Assembly (NCBI RefSeq): GCF_000956595.1
Contig: NZ_JYOO01000027.1
Location: 1 to 64,000, forward strand
Length of the DNA: 64,000 bases
DNA from: Priestia aryabhattai B8W22
GTDB lineage: Bacteria > Bacillota > Bacilli > Bacillales > Bacillaceae_H
Direction: 5' to 3'
Below the pieces are notes generated by a model. The model had not been told where the DNA came from, searched no databases, and saw only the letters and a program-made list of their open reading frames with translations. Below, piece after piece: positions 35,247-44,730 of the stretch (position 1 is its first letter; each line of letters opens with the position of its first letter). The position numbers and the translations under genes were made by a program.

Positions 35247-36728
35247 TTATTTCTTATCTTCTCTTTGGATACACTCATGCAAAGGTACAACCTTAGTTTT
35301 CTTTGCTATTTTATACCCCCACCACGTCGCTAAAAAGAGAGGCAGACCGATATATGAGACTGTCAAGCCGTACCAATCAATTTTGTCAGAAAGTACCGCT
35401 TGATAATTCTGTCCTAAAATAACGATGAGGCACATTCCAAATGCAAGAACAGGGCCTAAAGGAAACCATTTTGCTTTATACGCCAGTTCATCTATCTCTC
35501 TTCCTGAAGCAACATATGCTTTTCGGAAACGATAGTGGCTGACGGCAATACCAATCCACGCAATAAATCCGCTCATTCCTGAAGCGTTTAAAAGCCACAT
35601 ATACATTTGATCGCCAAAAATTGATGTTAAAAAGGCAAGACCGCCAATGATCGTAGTTAAAACAAGCGCGTTTACTGGAATTCCTCGACGATTAATTTTT
35701 CGAAGCGCTTTAGGCGCTTGTCCTTCATTGGCCATTGACCATAACATTCGCGTAGAAGCATATAAGCCAGAAGTTCCGGCTGATAAAACCGAGGTAAGAA
35801 TAACAGCATTCATCACTGAAGCAGCTGCAGCGATTCCTGCTTTTTCAAAAACAAGCGTAAATGGACTAACAGCAATGTTATCCACGTCTCCTCCTAAAAG
35901 AAATGGACTTGTGTAAGGAATGATAAGTCCAATCACAGCAATGGCTGCAATATAAAATAGAAGAATGCGCCAAAAGACTTGGCGAATGGCTTTTGGTATG
36001 TTTTTTTGAGGGTTTTCACTTTCCCCTGCAGCAATACCGACTAGCTCTGTGCCTTGAAAAGAAAATCCTGCGATAAAGAAAATGCTTAGTACGGACATAA
36101 ATCCGCCGTTAACCGGCGCTTCTTCTAATGTAAAGTTTTTAAAGCCGATATATTCACCGCCGAAAATACCAAAGATCGTCAGAAGACCCACACCGATAAA
36201 TACAATAATGGTTACTACTTTTACGAGAGCAAACCAATATTCAGATTCTCCATAGCTTTTTACAGATAGGAAATTAAGTAAAAAAATTAAGCCTAAAAAC
36301 AAAGCGCTCCAGATAATACTCGGCACATCAGGGAACCAAAATTTCATAATAATAGCAGAAGCAGCTATTTCTACGGCAAGTGTAACAGCCCAGTTAAACC
36401 AGTAGTTCCAACCGAGCGCAAAGCCTAGAGCTGGGTCTACATAGTGACTGGCGTACGTTGAAAAAGAACCTGATACCGGCATAAACGTGGCCATTTCTCC
36501 AAGACTAGTCATGAGAAAATAAACCATAATTCCAATGGCCCCGTAAGCAATCAGCGCTCCTCCCGGTCCAGCAGTTTGGATGGAAGATCCCGTGGCTAGA
36601 AATAAACCAGTTCCTATTGAACCTCCAATGGCAATCATGGTCATATGACGCGCTTTTAAATGGCGTTTTACATGCTTATCGTCCTGCTTTTTTTCTTCTT
36701 CATTACGATTTATATCGACCGCTTCCAT
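35247..36728 (-). CDS. lysP: Lysine-specific permease LysP
   Basis: 493 residues, 12 membrane helices, APC superfamily (AAT family). Long stretches follow E. coli LysP closely: LKARHMTMIAIGGSIGTGLF, MVYFLMTSLGEMATFMPVSG, FSFQGTELVGIAAGESE and NAVILTSVLSAGTSGLYAS. It is a proton-coupled lysine importer. Its position directly downstream of the lysine 2,3-aminomutase cluster, though with a hairpin between, supports lysine as substrate. No L-box (lysine riboswitch) is recognisable in the short upstream gap. Confidence 0.9.
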   Translation of the reverse strand: MEAVDINRNEEEKKQDDKHVKRHLKARHMTMIAIGGSIGTGLFLATGSSIQTAGPGGALIAYGAIGIMVYFLMTSLGEMATFMPVSGSFSTYASHYVDPALGFALGWNYWFNWAVTLAVEIAASAIIMKFWFPDVPSIIWSALFLGLIFLLNFLSVKSYGESEYWFALVKVVTIIVFIGVGLLTIFGIFGGEYIGFKNFTLEEAPVNGGFMSVLSIFFIAGFSFQGTELVGIAAGESENPQKNIPKAIRQVFWRILLFYIAAIAVIGLIIPYTSPFLLGGDVDNIAVSPFTLVFEKAGIAAAASVMNAVILTSVLSAGTSGLYASTRMLWSMANEGQAPKALRKINRRGIPVNALVLTTIIGGLAFLTSIFGDQMYMWLLNASGMSGFIAWIGIAVSHYRFRKAYVASGREIDELAYKAKWFPLGPVLAFGMCLIVILGQNYQAVLSDKIDWYGLTVSYIGLPLFLATWWGYKIAKKTKVVPLHECIQREDKK

Positions 36729-36788
36729 ACTTATCCCACCTTTATAAATGAACTATGCGAACATGTTTAACGTAAAGCGTATAAGAAT

Positions 36789-36819
36789 ATCCATCTCCTA
36801 TAAAAAGCAGGAGATGGAT
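36789..36819 (-). terminator. Hairpin after yokU
   Basis: ATCCATCTCCT and AGGAGATGGAT pair exactly around a 9-base loop, 11 bases past the yokU stop. The T run on the minus strand is weak (ATATTCTTAT), so termination may be partial, letting lysP be read through. Confidence 0.7.
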
Positions 36820-36829
36820 CCTTCATTGC

Positions 36830-37108
36830 TTACTTTGAAAAATCAAAATAGTTTCGTTTTAATAGACGAGGCAAGCCCATAAGCTGTTCGTACGTTACAC
36901 TTTTTTCTAAGGCAGAGGTGTTGATTAAAAACAGTTGATCTTCAATGTGCCCAACCGTTTCATCTGTTTGATACGTAATCCCGCATTCTGAACATGTAAT
37001 GGAAGGCGTCTCTTTAATTTCTATGGCTTTTGTACCGTCAGGAAGCTCCCAATAAACCGTTGCATCCGTCTCTTTCGCTTCATATGATTCGCACCATTGG
37101 CACTTCAA
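36830..37108 (-). CDS. yokU: YokU-family zinc-finger protein
   Basis: 92 residues with an N-terminal MKCQWCESYE and a later CSECG, together one YgiT-type zinc ribbon (Cys at 3, 6, about 39 and 42), then an alpha-helical C-terminal half. In B. subtilis yokU also follows kamA (yodO). It begins two bases after the aminomutase stop codon, so it is co-transcribed. Function unknown; the YgiT-like ribbon suggests binding to nucleic acid or protein. Confidence 0.85.
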   Translation of the reverse strand: MKCQWCESYEAKETDATVYWELPDGTKAIEIKETPSITCSECGITYQTDETVGHIEDQLFLINTSALEKSVTYEQLMGLPRLLKRNYFDFSK

Positions 37109-37110
37109 TA

Positions 37111-38520
37111 TTATTCCTCCTTCGCTCCCGCCGTTTCGTATTTTTTCATTTGTGTTTCAAATTTTTTCTCTTTTAATTGATCGCGCTTTTCACGCTTGTC
37201 TTTCAAAGAGCTATGCTCTGGATTTTGGTCATACGTTTTTCGGCGGTCAAGACGGTTTAGACCTTCCGGCGTTAAGTTGAACTTTGTATCATCAATAATT
37301 GAAAGAACACCGTTGCTTTCAAATTTTTCAAACACTTCAGGATATACTTTTTTATAAAATTCTTCTGCGCTGCCACTTTGATAATTTTGCGGCTCCGGAT
37401 AAGACGTAATAACACCTTCAAAGTTTCGAAGCACCACTTTATTTGAGCTTTGAGAAATAATGTAGTTTGGCTGCAGCGGAATTTTACCGCCTCCTCCAGG
37501 AGCATCCACGATAAACGTAGGAACTGCATAGCCGGACGTATGACCGCGAAGTCCTTCCATAATTTCTAGCCCTTTGCTGATTGGCGCACGGAAATGGCCG
37601 ATTCCTTCTGATAAATCACATTGATAAATATAATAAGGACGCACGCGGATCTTTACTAAATCATGCATAAGCTGCTTCATGATTGGCACGCTGTCGTTAA
37701 TTCCAGCTAAAATAACCGCTTGGTTTCCAACTGGAACTCCTGCGTTCGAAAGCATTTCACAAGCACGTTTGGATTCTTCTGTAATTTCAATTGATGTGTT
37801 AAAGTGCGTATTTAGCCAAACCGGATGATATTTCTTTAAGATGTTGCACAGATTTTCTGTAATGCGCTGAGGGAACACCACCGGCGCTCTTGTACCGATA
37901 CGAATAATTTCTACGTGCGGAATATCGCGCAAATTTTTCAAAATATATTCTAAAATATTGTCATTGATTAATAGGCCGTCTCCTCCGGAAATTAATACAT
38001 CACGAATTTGAGGGTTGGCTGCAATGTAATTAATAGCTGTATCCAGCTGTTTTTTTGGAACGCCCATGCCGATTTGTCCTGAAAAACGTCTTCTTGTACA
38101 GTAGCGGCAGTACATAGAGCATTGATTTGTAACTAAAAACAGCACGCGGTCGGGATAACGGTGCGTTAAGCCAGGAACCGGTGAATCTTCATCTTCGTGA
38201 AGCGGATCTTCTAAATCATATCTTGTTTTATGCAGTTCTTCTGAAATAGGAACGGACTGCATTCTGATTGGACATTTCGGATCGTTCACATCCATTAACC
38301 ATGCGTAATAAGGAGTAATGTTTAACGGAATCGTTTTGGTTGCAATTTTAACACCTTCTTCTTCTTGAGGTGTTAAATTTATGATTTTCTTTAAATCTTC
38401 CAATGTTTTAATCGTGTTTGTCAGCTGCCATACCCAGTCGTTCCACTGCTCGTCCGTTACATCTTTCCAAAGCTCGATTTCTTTCCAGTGTCTGCTTGCT
38501 TTATATAATGTATTTTTCAT
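37111..38520 (-). CDS. kamA: L-lysine 2,3-aminomutase KamA
   Basis: 469 residues, the usual length. Radical SAM cluster motif CSMYCRYC with C134, C138 and C141; the PLP lysine in PGGGGKIPLQ is K346; the YPD and SGGDGLL motifs of the SAM site are present. It moves the 2-amino group of lysine to C3, giving beta-lysine. Directly upstream of yokU and downstream of the beta-lysine acetyltransferase gene, it belongs to the lysine catabolic cluster. Beta-lysine could also be diverted to the osmolyte N-epsilon-acetyl-beta-lysine. Confidence 0.95.
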   Translation of the reverse strand: MKNTLYKASRHWKEIELWKDVTDEQWNDWVWQLTNTIKTLEDLKKIINLTPQEEEGVKIATKTIPLNITPYYAWLMDVNDPKCPIRMQSVPISEELHKTRYDLEDPLHEDEDSPVPGLTHRYPDRVLFLVTNQCSMYCRYCTRRRFSGQIGMGVPKKQLDTAINYIAANPQIRDVLISGGDGLLINDNILEYILKNLRDIPHVEIIRIGTRAPVVFPQRITENLCNILKKYHPVWLNTHFNTSIEITEESKRACEMLSNAGVPVGNQAVILAGINDSVPIMKQLMHDLVKIRVRPYYIYQCDLSEGIGHFRAPISKGLEIMEGLRGHTSGYAVPTFIVDAPGGGGKIPLQPNYIISQSSNKVVLRNFEGVITSYPEPQNYQSGSAEEFYKKVYPEVFEKFESNGVLSIIDDTKFNLTPEGLNRLDRRKTYDQNPEHSSLKDKREKRDQLKEKKFETQMKKYETAGAKEE

Positions 38521-38562
38521 TTTATATTCCCTCCAAAGTTCATTTTTTGAATAGATGTTCTA

Positions 38563-39042
38563 CTAAGAAATTGACCGCACCATGTAATAGCGGTCTTCTC
38601 CTTCGCCAAACTCTCCTGCTCGCGTTTCTTTAATCGTAAAGCCCATTTTTTTATACAGCTTAACAGCGCCTTCATTTTTTACATTCACAGTCAAACAAAC
38701 GCTTTCAAAACTATCTTTTTGTAGAATCGAAAATATTTCTTCTAAGAACAGCTGTCCAATTCCGCTTCCTTGTTTATCAGAGCGGACGTAGAACCCAAAG
38801 ATATAAGCTTTTGTGACATCTTTGTAATCTCGAAGCAGCTCGCAAATGGCAATTGGCCTTGCGTCATTTTCCTGGAAATATTGAATGAGCTTGCCGTAGC
38901 GCGCTAAAGGCACAAGCGTCTGTTCATCAACGGCTCCCATGCCCGGAAACGCATCTTTTTCAAGTTCAATCATCATTTTTTGCTGCGCGGGACTTAACGA
39001 CTGTGGGATTTCGATATAATACTGCTCTTTTAATGCATCCAT
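38563..39042 (-). CDS. yodP: Beta-lysine N-epsilon-acetyltransferase YodP/AblB-like
   Basis: 159 residues, shorter than B. subtilis YodP or AblB (about 270), but placed next to kamA as they are. The GNAT core is intact: FYVRSDKQGSGIGQLFLEEIF at about 100-120 (with the Q/R-G-x-G acetyl-CoA loop) and KNEGAVKLYKKMGFTIKE. It would acetylate the terminal amine of beta-lysine, protecting it from cyclising. The reduced length means it may lack the N-terminal domain of AblB, so the assignment leans on context. Its start overlaps the end of the M81 gene by 13 bases. Confidence 0.72.
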   Translation of the reverse strand: MDALKEQYYIEIPQSLSPAQQKMMIELEKDAFPGMGAVDEQTLVPLARYGKLIQYFQENDARPIAICELLRDYKDVTKAYIFGFYVRSDKQGSGIGQLFLEEIFSILQKDSFESVCLTVNVKNEGAVKLYKKMGFTIKETRAGEFGEGEDRYYMVRSIS

Positions 39043-40550
39043 TTTTCTTTCCTCCTTTTTTCACTTTCATATTTTGCATCTTGCAGCGGCCATATTGGAC
39101 TTGGAAGGTGCTGATAATTAAAGGTCGTTAAGCGATTTGACGCTACGCCTGGACCATCAACATAGATGATAGATCCTACAAGCGGTTCAAAAGCGGCTCT
39201 GAAATGATTTTTAGCTTTTAAACCAATGATTTTTTTCGTCGCTGGCTCAATGCCAATATGGCGAAAAAGTTCAGGATCATTTGCTGATACCGGCCTTCCA
39301 ATCAGCAAAATGTCCAATTCTCCTACTTGAATGTGAGCTGCACCTTTTACATTTACTTTTAAATGCTGATTAAACGGTCCTGAATTGTAAAACTCACCTT
39401 CCGACAAAGCAACGACCTTGGCCTCAACTTCAACGGGCTTTCCGAACTCAGGAGAAACTTTTCCTCCTAAAGAAAGAGAGACGTAATTTCCTATTCCCGC
39501 CTGCACGCAGTGTTTGATAGAGTCAGGGTCATAAAGACCTCCAAACAAAGTTCCCGTCATATTTAGCTTCATCATGTATTCCAAAAGCTCTGTTGTATCG
39601 CCGCTTCCGCAGCTTAAAGGATTATCTGCTATATCAGCGAGCACTATCGGCTTTGTGTTGGATAGTTTTAACGCTGTTTGCAGACCTTCTTTAACGGTAG
39701 GCAAATCGACTATAAATTCTTCTTTTATACTCCAAAACTGAGAAGCTAGTGTATTTGCTGTTTTTTCTGCTTTTTCAGGATTCAAAGCAACTACGAGCAC
39801 GCTTGCTCCGGCGATTGGAATATCGGAATATGGAAAGCCTCCAAAAACGGAAACACTATATACGTCTTCTTCTTGCTCAACTTGCTTAGCAAGGTCAATC
39901 ATTTTTTTCATAGGGCCTTTTGCTGTTCGCATATTAATTGAGGGCAACAGCATAGGCAATTTTTTTAAAGATGCATAATAGATAGCGCTTTCTTTTATTT
40001 GGGTTAAAAGCGCTCGCGCAGCGTTGACTCCTTGTTCGTACATATCAACATGAGGATATGTTTTAAAACCAAAGTGAAGCGGCGTGTACGTAAGCATATC
40101 TTCACTGACATTTGCATGCATATCGAGCGTAGTAGCAATAGGAACGTTATTTCCTATACAACTTCTTATTTGACCTAACAAATGAGCTTCAGGATCGAAA
40201 TGATGCTCTACTACCATTGCGCCGTGCAAAGCGATTAGCAAGCCATCTAGCGGGCCGGCGTGAGTAAGCGCATGCAGCATTTGCTTTTCAATTGTGTAAT
40301 AAGCCGCCGAAGATACAACCCCAGACGGAACTGCAGCTGCACAAACAAGGGGAACGATTTCTACTTGTTCTTCTTGCTTTAATACATCCAAAAATCCCCC
40401 TACTTCTGTTTTGGTTCCTGAGTATGCTTTATATATTTCCGTTCCAACAAAATACCCTTCTTGTACAAACTGTTCTATTTCTGTTTTTAATGGACTAAAG
40501 CTGTGAGATTCATGATAAAAAAAGGCAATGCCAATGCGATATGAAGACAT
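39030..40550 (-). CDS. M81-family (MlrC-like) hydrolase
   Basis: 506 residues from the ATG at 40550 (AAGGAGGAGCAC directly upstream). The protein begins MSSYRIGIAFFYHESHSFSP and holds the M81 signature residues in ALHGAMV (about 105), TLDMHANVS (about 145) and a DNPLSCGSGDTTELL loop (about 315); these His and Asp residues are the metal ligands in microcystinase C relatives. MlrC-type enzymes hydrolyse linear peptides and amides. In B. subtilis the matching slot is YodQ, an M20 deacetylase. It is therefore a candidate deacetylase for 4-acetamidobutyrate or the related acyl intermediate. Confidence 0.82.
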   Translation of the reverse strand: MSSYRIGIAFFYHESHSFSPLKTEIEQFVQEGYFVGTEIYKAYSGTKTEVGGFLDVLKQEEQVEIVPLVCAAAVPSGVVSSAAYYTIEKQMLHALTHAGPLDGLLIALHGAMVVEHHFDPEAHLLGQIRSCIGNNVPIATTLDMHANVSEDMLTYTPLHFGFKTYPHVDMYEQGVNAARALLTQIKESAIYYASLKKLPMLLPSINMRTAKGPMKKMIDLAKQVEQEEDVYSVSVFGGFPYSDIPIAGASVLVVALNPEKAEKTANTLASQFWSIKEEFIVDLPTVKEGLQTALKLSNTKPIVLADIADNPLSCGSGDTTELLEYMMKLNMTGTLFGGLYDPDSIKHCVQAGIGNYVSLSLGGKVSPEFGKPVEVEAKVVALSEGEFYNSGPFNQHLKVNVKGAAHIQVGELDILLIGRPVSANDPELFRHIGIEPATKKIIGLKAKNHFRAAFEPLVGSIIYVDGPGVASNRLTTFNYQHLPSPIWPLQDAKYESEKRRKEKWMH

Positions 40551-40579
40551 GTGCTCCTCCTTTTCGCTAAGGTGCGAGA

Positions 40580-42037
40580 TTAATAGTTGGTGTAGACAGA
40601 CTTCCATTCTGTCATTACATCAAATGCATGATGAGAAACTTCTCTGTGGCCGTTGCCAGACATTTTCATTCCTCCGAATGCTACTCCCATTTCAGCATTA
40701 GATGTTCCGTTATTGATATAGACTAATCCGCTAACAGCGTCTTTCGCCGCTCGGCTGGCATAATGTAAGCTGCTTGTATAAATAGAAGTGGAAAGTCCGT
40801 ACATCGTTCCATTATTGACGCTCATTGCTTCTTCATAGCCATTTACTTCAATAAAAGCAAGCACGGGGCCAAAAATCTCTTCTTGAGCAATTGTGTGATT
40901 CGAATGGACGTTATCGATGATGGTAGGCATGTAATAACAAGCCCCTAATTCTGATAAAGCACGACCTCCAAGCGCAATATTCCCGCCTTCTTCTACCGCT
41001 TTTTGTACGTAACCTTCTACTAAACGACACTGCTGTTCATTGACAAGCGGTCCTATCACAACTCCTTGTTCAAGACCATTTCCAATCTTCATTTCTTCTG
41101 TAAGAGCTATTACTTTTTTCAACAGCTCTTCTTTTACTGAACGATCCACGATGACTCTGCTAGCTGCGGTACAGCGCTGCCCCGTTGTCGTAAATGCTGA
41201 TTTAACAATTCCTTCTGCTGCTTTATCCAGATCGGCATCTTTTAATACGATAACCGCGTTTTTTCCTCCTAGCTCTAAAGAAATACGCTTTAAGGTTTTG
41301 CTGCTCATTTCTGCTAATTGCTGACCAACTTCCGTAGAACCTGTAAATGAGATGATTTTCACTTCAGAGTGTATAGCAAGTCTTTGTCCAACGATTCTGC
41401 CCGATCCTGTAAGCAAGTTAATTGTTCCTTTTGGAAGCCCCGCAGCGTGCAATACTTCCATAAAAATCTTCGCTGAGAGCGCCACTTCTGAAGCCGGCTT
41501 CCAAACAACCGTATTGCCAGCGATTAAAGCAGCAAACATTTTATAAGAAGCGAGAGAAACAGGAAAGTTCCAAGGTGTAATACATGCCACAACTCCAAGC
41601 GGTTCGCGAACCATTTTTATATCTCGGTCAGGAAAGCCAGCGGGCACTATTTCGCCAAACAAACGTCTTCCTTCTCCCGCCATATACTGAGCTGTTGCAA
41701 TGACGACACCAACTTCTCCTATGGATTCTGTCAGTGGTTTTCCCATTTCTTTTGTCATCACTTGAGCTAGCTCTTCTTTTCTGTCTTCAAAAAGCGAAGC
41801 TGCTTTTGTTAAAAATGCTGCACGTTCAGGAATAGATGTATTTTTCCAGTGGCTGTAAGCTGTACTAGCCGCGTTTACCGCAGCATCGACTTGACTAGCC
41901 GTAGCGGCTGCGCACGTTCCGACGAGCTCTTGTGTTGCAGGGTTTATACTTTCAAAATAGGTTTGCTTCTCTTCACTTACCCACTCGCCGTTAATGTATA
42001 AATTTCCTTGCAGCAGTTCGGTTTTAGTTTGACTCAT
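40580..42037 (-). CDS. NAD(P)-dependent aldehyde dehydrogenase, succinate-semialdehyde type
   Basis: 485 residues with the full ALDH fold: ITPWNFPV, the catalytic Glu in LELGGKN (about 250) and the catalytic Cys in TTGQRCTAASR (about 285), and EEIFGPVLAF. Length and motifs fit the GabD/vanillin/benzaldehyde group. Next to a GABA-type aminotransferase, it most likely oxidises succinic semialdehyde to succinate, the last step of the route. Its stop lies 29 bases before the M81 gene start, in the same operon. Confidence 0.88.
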   Translation of the reverse strand: MSQTKTELLQGNLYINGEWVSEEKQTYFESINPATQELVGTCAAATASQVDAAVNAASTAYSHWKNTSIPERAAFLTKAASLFEDRKEELAQVMTKEMGKPLTESIGEVGVVIATAQYMAGEGRRLFGEIVPAGFPDRDIKMVREPLGVVACITPWNFPVSLASYKMFAALIAGNTVVWKPASEVALSAKIFMEVLHAAGLPKGTINLLTGSGRIVGQRLAIHSEVKIISFTGSTEVGQQLAEMSSKTLKRISLELGGKNAVIVLKDADLDKAAEGIVKSAFTTTGQRCTAASRVIVDRSVKEELLKKVIALTEEMKIGNGLEQGVVIGPLVNEQQCRLVEGYVQKAVEEGGNIALGGRALSELGACYYMPTIIDNVHSNHTIAQEEIFGPVLAFIEVNGYEEAMSVNNGTMYGLSTSIYTSSLHYASRAAKDAVSGLVYINNGTSNAEMGVAFGGMKMSGNGHREVSHHAFDVMTEWKSVYTNY

Positions 42038-42065
42038 ATTGTTATCCTCCTTTTCATTTAAAAAG

Positions 42066-43361
42066 CTAGTTGATTGAAACTGCTTCTGTGATGACTTCTT
42101 CTAATAAAGACAGCCCTTGATCCAGCACGTCTTTATCAATATTTAGGGGCAGCATTAAGCGAATGGTTTGCCCTTTGACTCCACAGTTCATGATAAGCAG
42201 TCTTCTTTCCAGCGCTTTTGATTTAATAACAGGGACATAAGCAGCCGCTGTTTCAACATGAAATTCAATGCCAATCATCATACCAATTCCTCTAACCTCT
42301 TTAATAGCCGGTAAATGTCCGATAGAATGCTGAAGACGTTTAACAATATCGGCACCTACTTTTTCACTGCGCTCTACAAGCTTTTCTTCTTCGATGATTG
42401 AAATATTAGCTAAAGCAGCTGCGCACGATACTGGATTTCCACCAAAAGTAGAACCATGTCCAGCTGTTGGCCATTTCTCATGCAGTTCTCGGCTTGCTAC
42501 AATTGCTCCTAGTGGCATACCACCGGAAAGAGCTTTTGCTAAAACTAAAATATCTGGTGTGACTCCAGCATGTTCCGCGGCAAACATTTTTCCAGTGCGC
42601 CCAAATCCTGTTTGCACTTCATCAAAGATAAGCAGAATGCCATAATCATTCGCTATGTCTCTCAGTGCGCGTAAAAAGCTAGAAGGAGCAGGGTAATAGC
42701 CTCCTTCGCCCATGACTGGCTCAATTACAATCGCCGCTACGCGTGAAGGATCCACTCGCAGTTCAAACAGCTTTTGCAGTTGATTTAAGCAATATGCTTC
42801 CGCTTCTTCCTCGTCAATATTAGGAAGCTGACTTGGATACGGATAAGGCGCGTGATACACTTCTCCTAAAATCGGCTCGTAGTAGCTTCGGTACTTGGAG
42901 CTTGAAGCCGTAATAGCTGTAGCTCCTAATGTACGGCCATGAAAAGAACCTTCGAAAGCAATAATCGCTGGTCTGCCAGTGGCCGCTTTTGCTAACTTAA
43001 GTGCTCCATCAATGGCTTCTGCGCCTGAGTTTGAAAAGAAAACCGTATCTAAGTTTCCTGGCGTAATTTGCGCAAGTTTTTCTGCCAAATTCACAGCTGT
43101 TTCGTAGTATCCGTAATTTAAGCCGAGGTGAAGCAGCTGATCTGCTTGTTTTTTAATCGCTTCTACCATCTTTTCATGTGTATGGCCCACTGCATTAACG
43201 GCTACTCCTGATACAAAATCAATATATTCCGTTCCATCAGCTGTCCAGAATTTAGCACCGTGAGCTTTTTCAATAACAAGCTCTGTTACTCTTGTCATCA
43301 CCGGTGATAAATGTTTTTTTCCTTTGATTTGAAGCTCTTCTGTTTTATTTTGCACTTTCAT
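42066..43361 (-). CDS. 4-aminobutyrate-type class III aminotransferase (GabT-like)
   Basis: 431 residues from the ATG at 43361 (MKVQNKTEELQ), nine bases after AAAGG; an ATG three codons earlier abuts the ribosome site. PLP class III markers: FFSNSGAEAIDGALKLAK, EPVMGEGGYYPAPSSFL, DEVQTGFGRTGKMFA and the lysine loop AKALSGGMPLGAI. GABA and acetylornithine aminotransferases are the nearest. It can turn 4-aminobutyrate into succinic semialdehyde. The gene overlaps the end of the YodT-like gene by 17 bases. Confidence 0.88.
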   Translation of the reverse strand: MKVQNKTEELQIKGKKHLSPVMTRVTELVIEKAHGAKFWTADGTEYIDFVSGVAVNAVGHTHEKMVEAIKKQADQLLHLGLNYGYYETAVNLAEKLAQITPGNLDTVFFSNSGAEAIDGALKLAKAATGRPAIIAFEGSFHGRTLGATAITASSSKYRSYYEPILGEVYHAPYPYPSQLPNIDEEEAEAYCLNQLQKLFELRVDPSRVAAIVIEPVMGEGGYYPAPSSFLRALRDIANDYGILLIFDEVQTGFGRTGKMFAAEHAGVTPDILVLAKALSGGMPLGAIVASRELHEKWPTAGHGSTFGGNPVSCAAALANISIIEEEKLVERSEKVGADIVKRLQHSIGHLPAIKEVRGIGMMIGIEFHVETAAAYVPVIKSKALERRLLIMNCGVKGQTIRLMLPLNIDKDVLDQGLSLLEEVITEAVSIN

Positions 43362-44730
43362 ATGACTCATCCTTTCTTATGTGCTGATGAAAAATAGAAA
43401 ATGCATGATCTAGCAATCTCACTATTTCATCAACTTCTGCTTTCGTTATATTTAAAGGAGGACTGATAATCATATGTTCTCCTTTATGTCCATCTATAGA
43501 TCCAGATCCTGGATAAAACACACCTCCAAGCTCCATACAAATTTCATTGAGCTTTTCGCTGGCTGCTTCACTTGGATTGAAAAATACTTGTTGACTAGCA
43601 TCTTTCATTAGTTCTAATCCGATTAAAAGCCCGCGGCCTCGAATATCTGAAATATAAGGATGCTTGCGTTGCAGAGCTACTAAACATTCCATTAAATACG
43701 CGCCTTGAGTTTCTACGTTTTGAAGAATATTCATTTCTTCATATATATCCAAAGCAGCAAGTCCTGCCGCTATCGAAACAGGATGTCCACTGTACGTATA
43801 GCCGTGGAGGAATTTCCCGCTGCTATTTTCTAACAGCCCTTGAATCAGACGGTCATGGACAATCATTCCTCCTAAAGGAGCGTACCCTGCTGAAACTCCT
43901 TTACCAAAAGTTAGAATATCCGGTTCGATTGCGAATTGTTCCACTGCAAAATCAGTTCCTGTTCTCCCAAAGCCTGTCATAACTTCATCAATAATTAAAA
44001 GAATGTCATAGCGGCTGCAGAGCTCACGTACTTTTTTGAAATAGTCAAGCGGAGGTACAACAGCTCCTTGCTGACTTCCTACAATGGGTTCTGCGATAAA
44101 AGCTGAAATATTTTCTGGACCGAGCTCTAAAATGGTTCGTTCAATATCGGTGACGCAGCTCCAGTTTTGATTTGCCACGCAGTCTTCTTGATTGCGATTA
44201 TACGGACAGCGATGACAATAAGGAGAATAAACGTGCGCAAAATGTAAAAGATTAGGTGTATACGGATATCGTCTTTTTACGTCTCCTCCAGCTGATAGTG
44301 CGCCTATCGTATTTCCGTGATAAGACTGCCACCTTCCGATTACGATGTGTTTTTGCGTCTTTCCGGCATCTCTGTGATATTGCCTTGCTAATTTTAATGC
44401 ACTTTCATTTGCTTCTGATCCTCCTGATGTAAAATAGACTTTGTTTAAATGAGGGGGCGCCATTTTACCAATGACACCTGCAAGTTTATGCAAAACATCC
44501 GTTTCAAAACGCAATGTATGAACAAACGCCGCGTTTTTTGCCTGCTCAGCCATCGCCTCGGCTATTTGTCCAATGCCGTGCCCTAAATTTGCCGCCACGG
44601 CCCCGGAGCAGCCGTCTAAATACTTTTTTCCTTGCTCATCTATTAAGTAGCTTCCTTCACCGTACGTGATCATTGGATACTTTTTTGTTAAATCTCTATG
44701 AAACACATAATCTCTTTTTATTTTGTCCAT
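43345..44730 (-). CDS. yodT: Class III aminotransferase, YodT-like
   Basis: 461 residues from the ATG at 44730 (MDKIKRDYVFHRDLTKKYP), with GGTGG upstream and a 13-base overlap with the thiolase gene. PLP class III: FTSGGSEANESALKLARQYH, the DEVMTGFGRTG Asp and the FGKGVSAGYAPLGGMI lysine. A Cys-rich insert, CHRCPYNRNQEDC, is characteristic of the YodT/omega-transaminase branch. In this setting it would transaminate N6-acetyl-beta-lysine to 3-oxo-6-acetamidohexanoate. Assignment of the step is inference; homology to YodT is clear. Confidence 0.85.
   Translation of the reverse strand: MDKIKRDYVFHRDLTKKYPMITYGEGSYLIDEQGKKYLDGCSGAVAANLGHGIGQIAEAMAEQAKNAAFVHTLRFETDVLHKLAGVIGKMAPPHLNKVYFTSGGSEANESALKLARQYHRDAGKTQKHIVIGRWQSYHGNTIGALSAGGDVKRRYPYTPNLLHFAHVYSPYCHRCPYNRNQEDCVANQNWSCVTDIERTILELGPENISAFIAEPIVGSQQGAVVPPLDYFKKVRELCSRYDILLIIDEVMTGFGRTGTDFAVEQFAIEPDILTFGKGVSAGYAPLGGMIVHDRLIQGLLENSSGKFLHGYTYSGHPVSIAAGLAALDIYEEMNILQNVETQGAYLMECLVALQRKHPYISDIRGRGLLIGLELMKDASQQVFFNPSEAASEKLNEICMELGGVFYPGSGSIDGHKGEHMIISPPLNITKAEVDEIVRLLDHAFSIFHQHIRKDESYESAK

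Noticed and set aside
36729-36829. Possible lysine riboswitch (L-box) upstream of lysP
   Set aside because: The 100-base gap is too short and shows none of the conserved L-box elements; only the yokU hairpin is present.
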